Below the pieces are notes generated by a model that saw only the letters and a list, made by a program, of their open reading frames with translations, did no database searches and was not told the DNA's origin. Source: JAJZRJ01 sp040757055 (GTDB lineage Bacteria; Desulfobacterota; Desulfobulbia; Desulfobulbales; Desulfurivibrionaceae). Taken from it: a DNA stretch of 38,654 nt. Position 1 is the first letter of the stretch, and the number at the start of each line of letters is the position of its first letter. Made by a program: the position numbers and the translations under genes. The DNA is taken from the NCBI GenBank assembly GCA_040757055.1, contig JBFLXY010000017.1, forward strand, positions 1-38,654. The letters run 5' to 3'. Shown here in pieces: positions 7,120 to 15,464 of this stretch.

Positions 7120-7954
7120 GAAGCCGCAGCCGACGTATCCGGCCGACTACCTGCTGGCGCGGCTTCCCGCCAGGCGGCAGCGGTGGGAGGCGGTTTTCGC
7201 TCCCCGGAGCGACGATCCTGCCTCCTCCGGATGGGGTGCCATGGCCGCCGAGTTCCGTTGGCTCTACGGCCAGCTGCACCGGCGTCTGCGGCAGGAGTTG
7301 GCTCCCCTTTTTGTCTATTTTGAGCTGCGGCCGCTTTTTCTTTTTTTGCGCGGCCTGGAACGGGAAGGCGAGGCGTGCCGGGCGCTCCTGCCGCCGACCC
7401 TCCTGGCCGAAGAAGTGAAGCGCGTCCTTCCGCAGGCGCGGGATGCTGCCGCGGCGGTGCGCCTGCTCGCGGGTTTCTGGCCAGCCGGGGCGGCGCTTGA
7501 GCGGCTTCATGCCGCCGGCGGTCCCGCTGCGGTGGAGCAGGAGATGACGCGGCAGGTTCTGGCGGCAGGAGCCCGATCCTCCGTGGCTTTGCGCGGGTTC
7601 TGGGGCGCCCTCATCGACCTGGAAAATCTCATGGCCCTGGCCAAGCGCCGGCGCTGGCGGGCAGAGCAGGCCTTTGGCTATGGCTCCGGCGGCACCATCG
7701 CGCCGCGCCGCCTCGTTGCGGCCGGGCAGGGTGCCACGTCGCTCCTGCGCCATCCCTTGGCCGCCATGGTCGACCGGGCGGTGCAGGAAGGGGCGTGGCC
7801 CCTGGAAGATGTGCTGATCGAACGGGTGCGCCAGCAGTTGAGGCGGCTGGAAGATCCGCTGGCGCCGGCAGCGGCGGTGGCGGCCTATATGTGGGGCGCC
7901 CATGCAACCACCCGGCGGTTGGCGATGATGAGCGGCCGCGAGGCAGCGGCATGA
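7100..7954 (+). CDS. ntpC: V/A-type ATPase subunit C
   Basis: 284 residues, shorter than the roughly 320-330 of Thermus or Enterococcus subunit C and quite divergent. The protein is helical and begins MIALLAEKPQPTYPADYLLARL. Subunit C caps the rotor ring and connects it to the D-F shaft. I chose the ATG at 7100; it overlaps the end of the subunit E gene by 20 bases, and a TTG at 7076 would only add a few residues. The stop overlaps the start of subunit F (ATGA). The assignment depends strongly on its place between E and F. Confidence 0.75.
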   Translation: MIALLAEKPQPTYPADYLLARLPARRQRWEAVFAPRSDDPASSGWGAMAAEFRWLYGQLHRRLRQELAPLFVYFELRPLFLFLRGLEREGEACRALLPPTLLAEEVKRVLPQARDAAAAVRLLAGFWPAGAALERLHAAGGPAAVEQEMTRQVLAAGARSSVALRGFWGALIDLENLMALAKRRRWRAEQAFGYGSGGTIAPRRLVAAGQGATSLLRHPLAAMVDRAVQEGAWPLEDVLIERVRQQLRRLEDPLAPAAAVAAYMWGAHATTRRLAMMSGREAAA

Positions 7955-8289
7955 GCGGCAGCACCTTTGTTTTCCTCACCACCCCGGATGCACTCCCCGG
8001 TTTTGGCCTGGCCGGTTTCCGGCAGCAGGGCGTGGCCGTGGCCGAGGCCGAACCGGTCCTGCGCGCCATCCTTGCCGAGGAGGCGCCGCAGTTGGTGGTG
8101 GTGGACGAGCGTTTGCTGGCCGGCATCGATCCGGAGCGCTTTCTGGAGATGGGGCAACGCTATGCCGGAGCCCTGGCGGTGTTGCCGGGCCCGGGCCGGA
8201 TGAGGGACGGCGAGCCTGATTATGCCGAGCAGCTCATTGGCCGCGCCATCGGTTATCGTTTGCGGCTGGCGGCGGAAGAGCCGCACTGA
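7951..8289 (+). CDS. ntpF: V/A-type ATPase central stalk subunit F
   Basis: 112 residues with a Rossmann-like pattern: a beta strand (STFVFLTTPDALPGFGLAGF), an acidic helix (EPVLRAILAEEAPQLVVVDERL) and a C-terminal segment ending GRAIGYRLRL, matching the I-G-x-x-(I/L) tail of the family. Subunit F binds subunit D in the rotating shaft. It overlaps subunit C by 4 bases and is followed after 9 bases by the catalytic subunit A gene. Confidence 0.87.
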   Translation: MSGSTFVFLTTPDALPGFGLAGFRQQGVAVAEAEPVLRAILAEEAPQLVVVDERLLAGIDPERFLEMGQRYAGALAVLPGPGRMRDGEPDYAEQLIGRAIGYRLRLAAEEPH

Positions 8290-8298
8290 GGAGGCGGG

Positions 8299-9915
8299 GT
8301 GGAAGGAAGGATTACCGGCATCGCAGGACCGACCGTGACGCTGGCCATGCCCGGCCTCAAGATGTACGACCGGGTGCTGGTGGGCGCGGCGCAACTCTTC
8401 GGCGAGGTGATCCGCCTCGGGCCCGAAGGGGCGGTGGCCCAGGTGTATGAGAGCACCCGCGGGCTGGCCCTTGGCGAGCCGGCGGTCAGTCTCGGTAAGC
8501 CCCTTACCGCCCGGCTGGGGCCCGGCCTGCTCGGCTCGATTTACGACGGTCTCCAGCGGCCGTTGCCCGAGGTGGCCGCCGCCACCGGCCCCTTCATTCT
8601 GCCGGGCAGCCAGTGGCCGGCGCTGGACCAGGAACGGGTTTGGGCCTTCGTGCCCCTGAAGCAGCCCGGCGACAAGGTGGCAGTGGGTGAAGCCTATGGC
8701 GCCATCGAAGAGGACGGCACGCGCCATTTCCTTTTTGCCGACCGGGCGGGGGTGGTGGCCGCCACCGCCGATGGTCCCGTCACCCTGGCGCAACCGCTGG
8801 TGGAACTGGAGGGCGGCGGCAGGCTTGCCGCCATGGAGGAGTGGCCGATCCGCACCCCGCGTCCCTGGCGTCGCAAGTTTGCGCCGACCAGGCCGCTCAT
8901 TACCGGCCAGCGGATCATCGACTTCCTCTTTCCCCTGGCCCAGGGCGGCACCGCCATCCTGCCCGGCGGTTTCGGCACCGGCAAGACCGTACTGGAGCAG
9001 GCCATCGCCAAGTTCGCCGCGGTGGACATCGTCGTCTACGTCGGCTGCGGCGAGCGCGGCAACGAGATGGCCGAGATGCTGGAGGAGTTCGCCACCCTGA
9101 ACGACCCCTGGACCGGCCGCACCCTCATGCGCCGGACCATCATGGTGGCCAATACCTCGAACATGCCGGTGGCGGCCCGCGAGGCCTCGATCTACACCGC
9201 CGTGACCATGGCCGAATATTACCGCGACATGGGCTGCCATGTGCTGCTGCTGGCCGACAGCATCTCCCGCTGGGCCGAGGCGCTGCGGGAGATCTCCTCG
9301 GCGCTGGAAGAGATGCCGGGGGAGGAAGGGTATCCCACCTACCTGGCCTCGCGGCTGGCGAGTTTCTTCGCCAGGGCCGGCATGGTGGAGACCATGGGCG
9401 GCAAAATCGGGTCGCTCAGCATGATCCTCTCGGTCTCGCCGCCGGGCGGCGATCTCACCGAGCCCACCACCCAGGCGTGCCTGCGGGCGGCCGGCGCCTT
9501 CCTCATGCTGGATACCGCCCTGGCCCATCGCCGCCATTTCCCGGCGATCAACTGGTTCCAGAGCTTTTCCCTCTACGACCAGGAGATGACCATCTATTTC
9601 GGCAAGGAGGTGGACCCGGCCTGGGCCGCGTTCAAGCGCCAGGCGCAATCACTCTTGCAGCGCGAGGAGAAGTTGCGTGAGGTGGCGGAGATCGTTGGGG
9701 CCGAAGGTTTGCAGGACCTCGACCACCTGGTGATGCACACCGCGGCCCGCCTGCGCCAGGAGTTTCTGCGCCAGAGCACCTTTGACAGCGATGCCTTTTC
9801 CACCCCCCAGTTGACCTTCGAGAAAGCGGCGCGGCTGCTTGCCCAGCACAGTGCAGCCGAGGAGCGCCTGGCCAGGGGGGATTTCCTCACCGATATTCTG
9901 CGGGAGATGGTCTGA
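8299..9915 (+). CDS. ntpA: V/A-type ATPase catalytic subunit A
   Basis: 538 residues with a GTG start placed behind GGAGGCGGG. This is 40-60 residues shorter than most A subunits (about 580-600). The P-loop is GGFGTGKT (residues 223-230), where most relatives have GAFGSGKT. GCGERGNEM carries the catalytic Glu and matches the family. The non-homologous bulge region between the N-terminal barrel and the P-loop is present but compact (about residues 90-200). Three A subunits alternate with three B subunits to hydrolyse or synthesise ATP. The TGA overlaps the ATG of subunit B by one base. Confidence 0.95.
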   Translation: MEGRITGIAGPTVTLAMPGLKMYDRVLVGAAQLFGEVIRLGPEGAVAQVYESTRGLALGEPAVSLGKPLTARLGPGLLGSIYDGLQRPLPEVAAATGPFILPGSQWPALDQERVWAFVPLKQPGDKVAVGEAYGAIEEDGTRHFLFADRAGVVAATADGPVTLAQPLVELEGGGRLAAMEEWPIRTPRPWRRKFAPTRPLITGQRIIDFLFPLAQGGTAILPGGFGTGKTVLEQAIAKFAAVDIVVYVGCGERGNEMAEMLEEFATLNDPWTGRTLMRRTIMVANTSNMPVAAREASIYTAVTMAEYYRDMGCHVLLLADSISRWAEALREISSALEEMPGEEGYPTYLASRLASFFARAGMVETMGGKIGSLSMILSVSPPGGDLTEPTTQACLRAAGAFLMLDTALAHRRHFPAINWFQSFSLYDQEMTIYFGKEVDPAWAAFKRQAQSLLQREEKLREVAEIVGAEGLQDLDHLVMHTAARLRQEFLRQSTFDSDAFSTPQLTFEKAARLLAQHSAAEERLARGDFLTDILREMV

Positions 9916-11258
9916 TGCGGCTGGCAGAACACGTCTACAGCACGGTAACCTCCATCCGCAGTCAGCTTCTTTTTGTGGAGAAGGTTGTCGCGGTGCGCAT
10001 GGGCGAGATCGTCCGGGTTCGCCGGCCGGACGGCCGCGAGCTGGAGGGCGAGGTCCTGCTCATCAGCAACGACACGGTGCTGATCCAGCTTTTTGGCGAA
10101 AGCCGCGGCCTCGACACCAGCGCCACGGCGGTGGTTTTCACCGACAGCGTCAGGCAGGCGCCATTGGCCGAGACCATGCTGCAGCGGCTTTTTGACGGCT
10201 CCTTCCGCCCCATCGACGGCCAGCCCCTTTTTGTGCCCGAGACATGGGCGCCGGCCAGCGGCTTCCCCATCAACCCCGGCAGCCGGGCGCGGCCGCAGGA
10301 GTTCATCGAGACCGGCTTTGCCACCATCGACGGCCTCAACACCCTGGTCAAGGGGCAGAAGCTGCCGATCTTTTCCTGCGCCGGCTTGCCGGCCCGCGAG
10401 ATGGTCGCCGCCATCCTCAAAAACGCCAGGGTGGCCGAGGAAGAGGGGCAGGGTGGTGCCGGTTTCGCCTTGGTTTTCGTGGCGCTCGGCCTTACCCACC
10501 ACGAGTATGCCTTTTACCTCGAAGCGATCAGGGCCATGCGCTCCGATTACGTCGCCTTCATCAACCTGGCCGACGATCCGGTGGTGGAGCGGCTGATGGC
10601 GCCCCGCTTCGGCCTCACTGCCGCGGAATACCTCGCCTTTGCCAAGGGGCGGGATGTGCTGGTGGTGGTCACCGACATGACCAATTACTGCGACGCTCTG
10701 CGGGAGGTGGCCACGGCCCGCGAGGAGCTGCCCGGCCGGCGCGGCTATCCTGGCTACATGTATTCTGAGCTGGCCTCGCTTTACGAACGGGCCGGCCGCA
10801 TCAAGGGGCGGCCGGGCTCCATCACCATGCTGCCGGTGGTGACCATGCCGGAGGATGATATTACTCATCCCATCCCCGATCTCACCGGCTATATTACCGA
10901 GGGCCAGATCGTCCTCTCGCGGGAGCTGCACCAGCGTGGCATCTTCCCGCCGGTGGACGTGCTGCCCAGCCTCTCGCGGCTCATGCAGCAGGGCATCGGC
11001 CCCGGCCGCACCCGCGCGGATCATCGGGACATCGCCAACCAGCTCTACCGCCAGTATGCGCGCGGTCGCGATCTCAGGAGCCTGGAGGTGATCGTCGGCC
11101 GCGACGGCATGAGCGAGGCCGACCGCGACCATCTCGACTTTGCCCGGGCCTTTGAGGAGGAGTTCGTGCACCAGGCCGGCGCGCGGCGCACGGTGGTCCA
11201 GACCCTGGAGGTCGGGCTTGCCCTGTTGCAGCGCTTCGGTTTTGAGGCGCCCCCATGA
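9915..11258 (+). CDS. ntpB: V/A-type ATPase regulatory subunit B
   Basis: 447 residues, normal length. It resembles subunit A but lacks a P-loop: the equivalent position reads KGQKLPIFSCAGLPAREM, as expected for the non-catalytic B subunit. Other family sequences are GFPINPGSRARPQEFIETG, VTDMTNYCDALREV and the SLSRLM(Q/N)xGIG motif near residue 355, which here reads SLSRLMQQGIG. The stop codon overlaps the start of subunit D (ATGA). Confidence 0.96.
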   Translation: MRLAEHVYSTVTSIRSQLLFVEKVVAVRMGEIVRVRRPDGRELEGEVLLISNDTVLIQLFGESRGLDTSATAVVFTDSVRQAPLAETMLQRLFDGSFRPIDGQPLFVPETWAPASGFPINPGSRARPQEFIETGFATIDGLNTLVKGQKLPIFSCAGLPAREMVAAILKNARVAEEEGQGGAGFALVFVALGLTHHEYAFYLEAIRAMRSDYVAFINLADDPVVERLMAPRFGLTAAEYLAFAKGRDVLVVVTDMTNYCDALREVATAREELPGRRGYPGYMYSELASLYERAGRIKGRPGSITMLPVVTMPEDDITHPIPDLTGYITEGQIVLSRELHQRGIFPPVDVLPSLSRLMQQGIGPGRTRADHRDIANQLYRQYARGRDLRSLEVIVGRDGMSEADRDHLDFARAFEEEFVHQAGARRTVVQTLEVGLALLQRFGFEAPP

Positions 11259-11890
11259 GCAACCCCAACCGCACCACCCTGCTCCAGCTCAAGGAAAAGG
11301 TCCGCGCCGTGGGTGAAAGCCTGGCCATTTTGAAGGCGCGGCGTCAGGCCCTGGTGGCGGAATTATTGAAAACCGCGCGCCCTTTTCTCCGTTCGCGGCA
11401 GTTGTTGCGCGAACGTTATGCCGAGGCACTCACGGAGCTTGCGGCCAGCCGGGCCCTGGAGGGGGAACCGGTGGTGGCGGCCCTGGTTGAGGTGACGCGG
11501 CGGGAATTCCCTGTGGCGCTGGTGGAGCGGAACATCCTCGGCGTGCGTTACCGGGAAATCGCGGCCGGGCTGGCGGTGCGCCGGCCGGTGGAGGCGCGCA
11601 ACTACGATTTCTACCGGAGCACTGCCCGTGTCGAAGAGGCCAGCGACCGCTTCGAGCAGCTGGCCGAGGCGATGCTGCCGCTGGCCGCCTTTGAGCACAA
11701 GGTGCAGCGGCTGGGCGAGGAGATCATCCGCCTCTCCCGCAAGACCAGGGTGCTGGAGGAGCGGGTGCAGCCCGGTCTTTCGCGGGAAATCAAGGAGATC
11801 GCCATGTACATCGCCGAGCGGGAAAGGGAGGAGTATTTCCGGCTCAAGCGGTTCAAACAGCGCCGGAGAGGCCGGGGCGGAGATGGGTGA
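11255..11890 (+). CDS. ntpD: V/A-type ATPase central shaft subunit D
   Basis: 211 residues, the usual size. It starts NPNRTTLLQLKEKVRAVGES, close to the family pattern of P-T-(K/R)-x-x-L-x-x-L-(K/R), and is dominated by two long helices that would form the antiparallel shaft inside the A3B3 hexamer. It is the last gene of the nine-gene operon, and the gene order matches that of Thermus. Its last 38 bases overlap the end of the convergent HEAT-like gene, so no separate terminator is present. Confidence 0.9.
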   Translation: MSNPNRTTLLQLKEKVRAVGESLAILKARRQALVAELLKTARPFLRSRQLLRERYAEALTELAASRALEGEPVVAALVEVTRREFPVALVERNILGVRYREIAAGLAVRRPVEARNYDFYRSTARVEEASDRFEQLAEAMLPLAAFEHKVQRLGEEIIRLSRKTRVLEERVQPGLSREIKEIAMYIAEREREEYFRLKRFKQRRRGRGGDG

Positions 11891-12554
11891 GGGCCAGGGT
11901 GGCCAGTTCCCCTTCGCTGAGCGTGGTGAGCGTGCCGTTGGTGTAATATCGCACAGCGGCTTGGCTCGCCGTGAGTTCCGTAATGCGTGGCGCAAGCTTC
12001 TCGGCATGGAGCCGGCCGAGGGCCAGGGCCGCCAGCCCCCGTACCGCCGGGTCTGGCGAATCGAGATAGGGCGGCAGATAGGTGAGCACCTGTTTGGCGA
12101 GCAGGAGTTGCGGCCGCACCTCGGCGATGCGCCCGAGCCCCCACATGAGCCCGCGTTGCAGGGGCTCGTATTCGAGATAGTAGCCATCCTCCCGCATGTA
12201 GGCCACGGGCATGTGGCCGTATTCGGCGGCAAGACCATCGTGCATGGCGATGCATTCGGCCATGGCCTCGGGCACGCCCCAGCCGATGCCGCCCGACTCG
12301 TCGTTGAGGCTCCACATGAAGCGCCGCATGACGATGCGGGCCGCCTCCATCTCCCTCTCCGCCAAACCGGCCACCACCTGGCCCATGGCCGTCACCGCGT
12401 GCCAGTGCAGGAGCTCGTCGGCGTGGCATATGCCGGAGTAGAGCGCCTTGATGGTAGGGCTGGTGGGGAGTTGGCCGATCCGCACCAGGGCGGCGGCCAG
12501 ATCGCCGCGCCGGAGGAGGGTCAGCACTTCGTTTTTGACGGTCTGAAAACCCAT
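11853..12554 (-). CDS. HEAT-like repeat protein of unknown function
   Basis: 233 residues, helical, with repeats of the HEAT type (SPDPAVRGLAALALGRLHAE; WHAVTAMGQVVAGLAE). It resembles a family found in sulfate reducers and related bacteria (I recall DVU0298 of Desulfovibrio as a member, with moderate confidence). A conserved-looking core is NDESGGIGWGVPEAMAECIA, followed by two Tyr-rich turns (DGYYLEYEPLQRG). No catalytic site is recognisable; HEAT repeats generally mediate protein binding. It is the last gene of the minus-strand oxygen-defence cluster and overlaps the convergent ATPase subunit D gene by 38 bases. Function unknown. Confidence 0.8.
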   Translation of the reverse strand: MGFQTVKNEVLTLLRRGDLAAALVRIGQLPTSPTIKALYSGICHADELLHWHAVTAMGQVVAGLAEREMEAARIVMRRFMWSLNDESGGIGWGVPEAMAECIAMHDGLAAEYGHMPVAYMREDGYYLEYEPLQRGLMWGLGRIAEVRPQLLLAKQVLTYLPPYLDSPDPAVRGLAALALGRLHAEKLAPRITELTASQAAVRYYTNGTLTTLSEGELATLALTHLRPGLSGAV

Positions 12555-12565
12555 GGCGGAAGAGA

Positions 12566-12592
12566 AGGGCGCCGGGGAAACCCCGACGCCCT
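12566..12592. terminator. GC-rich hairpin between the CxxC protein and HEAT-like genes
   Basis: Near-perfect inverted repeat of 12 bases on each side (12566-12577 and 12581-12592, one mismatch, AAA loop). No T-run follows on the minus strand, so it may be an attenuator or mRNA stabiliser more than a full terminator. Confidence 0.45.
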
Positions 12593-12597
12593 GCAGC

Positions 12598-12720
12598 CTA
12601 TTCCTCGATGGCGAAGCGGGCCGAAGTGGTTCCGGGCGGCTGGTATTCGCCCACCGGCGCCAGTTTTTCGTTGCATTTCACACAGTCCACCACCAGGTTC
12701 TTTTCTGCCGCGATCTTCAT
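12598..12720 (-). CDS. Small CxxC protein next to the flavodiiron gene (40 aa)
   Basis: A 40-codon frame (MKIAAEKNLVVDCVKCNEKL.. ending ..RFAIEE) starts 12 bases after the flavodiiron stop, behind AAAGGAA. It carries one CxxC pair (Cys13, Cys16), as found in half of a zinc ribbon or rubredoxin knuckle; two copies would be needed to bind one metal, so it may act as a dimer. Codon composition and the ribosome site support translation. No family is recognised. Its place suggests a redox or metal partner of the flavodiiron protein, which is inference. Confidence 0.6.
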   Translation of the reverse strand: MKIAAEKNLVVDCVKCNEKLAPVGEYQPPGTTSARFAIEE

Positions 12721-12732
12721 GCAGCCGTTCCT

Positions 12733-13926
12733 TTATTGCCGGATGGCCCTGGCGATGGTCTTCCCCAGCTCCACGCAGGCCGCGAGCGTCTCGTGGGTGG
12801 GCACGTTCTTGATCTTGAGAGGGTCGCCCACCACGGTGAAGTGCATCTCCTGCATCATCTCGGTGAGGTGTTTGGCTGCCTCGCCGCTCCAGCCAAAGGA
12901 GCCGAAGGCGGCGCCGATCTTGTCCTTGGGCCGCAGCCCCTTCATGTAGGTGAGGATGTCGGCCATGGCCGGCATGATGTTGTTGTTGAGCGTCGGCGAG
13001 CCGAGGATCACCGCCTTCGCGTCCAGCACCTCGGTCATGATGTCGCTGCGGTGGTTCTTGCGCACGTGCAGGAGCTGCACCGTGTCGATCCCGGCGTCCA
13101 GCAGGCCGCTGGAGATGGCCTTGGCCATCTTTTCGGTGCTGTGCCACATGGTGTCGTAGAGGATCACGGCCTTTTCCCTCGCCTCCTGCCTGCTCCAGCG
13201 GTCGTAGGCCGCCAGGATCTTTTCCGGGCCGCTGCGCCAGATGAGGCCGTGGTCCGGGGCGATCATGTCGATTGCCAGCCCCATCTCGCGGACGCTTTCG
13301 AGCAATTTTTGCACCACCGGCGAGAAGATGAGCAGGATGTTGGCGTAATACTTGGCCGCGTGCGCCATGAGATCCACCATGTCCACCTGGTCGTCGAAGC
13401 GTTCCGAGGTGGCCCAGTGCTGGCCAAAGGCGTCGCTGGAAATGAGCAGCTTCTCTTCCGGGATGTAGGAGAACATGCTGTCCGGCCAGTGGAGCATCTT
13501 GGTCTCGATGAACTGCACCGTGCGTTTGCCCAGGGAGATGGTGTCGCCGGTCTTGACGATCTCGTACGGCCAGTCCTCCCGGTGGAAATGGTCGAGGAGC
13601 GCCTTGTGGCCCATGGGGGAGCAGAAGACCTTTTCCGGCCTGATGAGGTCGATCATTTCCGGCAGGCAGCCGGTGTGGTCCATCTCCACGTGGTTGACGA
13701 TGAGGTAGTCGATCTTTTTTGGATCGCCCAGCGCTCGGTGAAGGTGGTGGATGAGATCGTTTTTCAGCTCCTTCTTCACGGTATCGAAGAGGGCGACCTT
13801 CTCGTCCCTGACCAGATAGGCGTTGTAGCTGGTGCCCTTGTCCGTGGAATAGCCGTGGAAGTCGCGGATGTTCCAGTCCACCGCGCCGACCCAGTAGATA
13901 TCCTTCTTGAGTTCACAGACTTCCAT
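12733..13926 (-). CDS. A-type flavoprotein (flavodiiron O2/NO reductase)
   Basis: 397 residues from the ATG at 13926 (GGAG upstream); longer in-frame extensions overlap the ferritin gene and are rejected. Residues 1-250 are a metallo-beta-lactamase-like domain with the diiron ligands in NHVEMDHTG, HWPDSM, SSDAFGQH and APDHGLIWR. Residues 255-397 are a flavodoxin domain with FMN-loop motifs (ILYDTMWHSTEKMA; SPTLNNNIMP; FGSFGWSGEA). This is the two-domain class represented by rubredoxin:oxygen oxidoreductase of Desulfovibrio gigas and FprA, which reduce O2 to water and/or NO to N2O in the cytoplasm. It follows ferritin in the PerR-type cluster. The electron donor rubredoxin is not in this window. 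Confidence 0.95.
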   Translation of the reverse strand: MEVCELKKDIYWVGAVDWNIRDFHGYSTDKGTSYNAYLVRDEKVALFDTVKKELKNDLIHHLHRALGDPKKIDYLIVNHVEMDHTGCLPEMIDLIRPEKVFCSPMGHKALLDHFHREDWPYEIVKTGDTISLGKRTVQFIETKMLHWPDSMFSYIPEEKLLISSDAFGQHWATSERFDDQVDMVDLMAHAAKYYANILLIFSPVVQKLLESVREMGLAIDMIAPDHGLIWRSGPEKILAAYDRWSRQEAREKAVILYDTMWHSTEKMAKAISSGLLDAGIDTVQLLHVRKNHRSDIMTEVLDAKAVILGSPTLNNNIMPAMADILTYMKGLRPKDKIGAAFGSFGWSGEAAKHLTEMMQEMHFTVVGDPLKIKNVPTHETLAACVELGKTIARAIRQ

Positions 13927-13945
13927 AATGTCTCCGGCATGGAGC

Positions 13946-13974
13946 CGCCGCCCGCCCAAGGAGCGGGGGCGGCG
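13946..13974. terminator. Hairpin between ferritin and flavodiiron genes
   Basis: CGCCGCCC (13946-13953) pairs perfectly with GGGCGGCG (13967-13974). No T-run follows in the direction of transcription. A partial terminator or a processing site that sets different ferritin and flavodiiron levels is plausible. Confidence 0.4.
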
Positions 13975-13990
13975 TTTGGTGTTTGGTGGT

Positions 13991-14503
13991 TTATTCCTGT
14001 TCCTGCGGCGGCGGGGTAAAGACCCGCCGGCCCAGTTCATTGTCCAGGGCAAAGAGCCCGCCGCTGTCCTTGCCGATGAGCCGGAGTTTGCCCAGAATGG
14101 CGCCGACTCCGGCCTCTTCCTCCACCTGTTCCGAAACAAACCACTGGAGGAAGATGGTGGTGGCATGGTCCTTTTCCTTGAGCGCCAGGTCCATCAGGTC
14201 GTTGATGCGGCCGGTGACCTTCTGTTCGTGGGCCAGCACGTTCTCGAAAACCGCCAGGGTGGAGGTCCACTTGGCCGGCGGCGCGGCAATCGCCTTGAGT
14301 TCCACGCGGCCGCCCCGCTCGTGGACAAAGCCGTAGAACTTCATGCCGTGAAACCACTCCTCCTGGGCCTGGGCCTGCATCCACCGGGCGCAGCCGGGCA
14401 GGCCGGCCGTTTCGAAATGGGCGCTCATGGCCAGGTAGAGGTAGGAGGAATAGAACTCGGCGTTGATCTGCTCGTTCAGCGCCTTTTCCAGTTTGGTGTT
14501 CAT
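13991..14503 (-). CDS. ftn: Ferritin (non-haem, bacterial FtnA type)
   Basis: 170 residues, the usual ferritin length. Ferroxidase ligands appear in LNEQINAEFYSSYLYL (first Glu), QAQEEWFHGMKFY (the E..H pair), and LAHEQKVTGRIN with QWFVSEQVEEE for the later Glu and Gln residues. It oxidises Fe(II) with O2 or peroxide and stores it as mineral inside a 24-mer shell. Between desulfoferrodoxin and flavodiiron genes, it would lower free iron during oxidative stress. Start ATG at 14503, preceded by AGGAGG. Confidence 0.95.
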   Translation of the reverse strand: MNTKLEKALNEQINAEFYSSYLYLAMSAHFETAGLPGCARWMQAQAQEEWFHGMKFYGFVHERGGRVELKAIAAPPAKWTSTLAVFENVLAHEQKVTGRINDLMDLALKEKDHATTIFLQWFVSEQVEEEAGVGAILGKLRLIGKDSGGLFALDNELGRRVFTPPPQEQE

Positions 14504-14518
14504 CGGTTCCTCCTGTTT

Positions 14519-14893
14519 TTACGCCTTCCAGAGGCCGTGGATGTTGCAATATTCGCGGGCCGTTACCTGGGCGGCCTCAACGGCGAAAAACGCCTCGGGT
14601 TTGTCGCCGGGCTTCAGGAACTGCCGGTAGGCCTTGCCGTCGGCGAGCAATTCGATCCACTCGATGTAGTGTTTTTCCTCCATGGGGTGCGCCACCGCGC
14701 CGACCTTGACCAGATAGCCGCCCGCGCTCTTCTCGATGACCGGCACATGCTTTTCCCTGGAGGCGTCCACGGTATTTTCGGTCATCAGGGTCATGGGCTG
14801 GCCGCAGCAGACCAGTTCGCCCATGCCGGCATGGAGCACCTCGACGATGTTGCCGCAGATTTCACACTTGTATATCCCCAGATGATCGGCCAT
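14519..14893 (-). CDS. dfx: Desulfoferrodoxin (2Fe superoxide reductase)
   Basis: 124 residues from the ATG at 14893 (GGAGG upstream); the longer in-frame extension is unlikely. The N-terminal desulforedoxin domain holds Cys10, Cys13, Cys29 and Cys30, the Fe(SCys)4 centre I. The C-terminal domain carries centre II with His ligands in EKHVPVIE and AHPMEEKHYIEWIEL and the C-terminal Cys and His in EYCNIHG. It reduces superoxide to hydrogen peroxide without making O2, in the cytoplasm of anaerobes, with rubredoxin as usual donor. It lies between perR and ferritin. Confidence 0.97.
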   Translation of the reverse strand: MADHLGIYKCEICGNIVEVLHAGMGELVCCGQPMTLMTENTVDASREKHVPVIEKSAGGYLVKVGAVAHPMEEKHYIEWIELLADGKAYRQFLKPGDKPEAFFAVEAAQVTAREYCNIHGLWKA

Positions 14894-15052
14894 GTTTTCC
14901 TCCTTGTTGTTGTGATGACCAGTTTTCGCAGACGCGTTCGAAATGGGCCCGTTGGTGGTGTTGGCCGGCAACGGCGGCGAGGATGTTCGCTTCGGCCCGG
15001 GTGCCCTTGGACGCTGGCAAGCTTTTTCCCCTCCCGTGTGGGATGGGACGCG

Positions 15053-15451
15053 TCACGGGCCCTGGCATGCCGGGCAGAGGCCGGTGAATTCCAGCCGGTG
15101 CCGCAGGATGGTGAAGCGGGTCCTTTGCGCCGCCGCCTTTTCCACATCGGTGTCCGGCGGGAGATCGAGGTCGTCGACCCGGCCGCACCGCTGGCAGCGG
15201 ACGTGGTAGTGGGTGGCGGCGTTGCCGTCGAAGCGTTTCTGGGTGCCGCCCACCTCGAGTTTCTGGATCATCCCCAGTTCCGCCATGGTCTCCAGGTTGC
15301 GGTAGACGGTGCCGAGGCTGATGCGCGGCAGTCTCTGCCGTACCATCTGGTAGAGATCGTCGGCGGTGGGGTGGCTGGTGACGCTGCACAGCTCATCGAG
15401 GATGATCTGGCGCTGTTTGGTGACGCGGAGGCTGGAGTCGGGAGTTTTCAT
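15053..15451 (-). CDS. perR: Fur-family peroxide-type regulator (PerR-like)
   Basis: 132 residues. It has the winged-helix segment TKQRQIILDELCSV..HPTADDLY, the recognition helix ISLGTVYRNLETMAELGMI, the metal site HYHVRCQRCG, and a second CxxC (CPAC) at the C-terminus, making the structural Zn(Cys)4 site. The short length and operon partners favour PerR over Fur; specificity cannot be proved from sequence alone. It heads the oxidative defence cluster, and the palindrome at 15465-15490 lies 14 bases upstream of its start, implying autoregulation and control of the following genes. Confidence 0.88.
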   Translation of the reverse strand: MKTPDSSLRVTKQRQIILDELCSVTSHPTADDLYQMVRQRLPRISLGTVYRNLETMAELGMIQKLEVGGTQKRFDGNAATHYHVRCQRCGRVDDLDLPPDTDVEKAAAQRTRFTILRHRLEFTGLCPACQGP

Positions 15452-15464
15452 GGCGCACCTCTTT

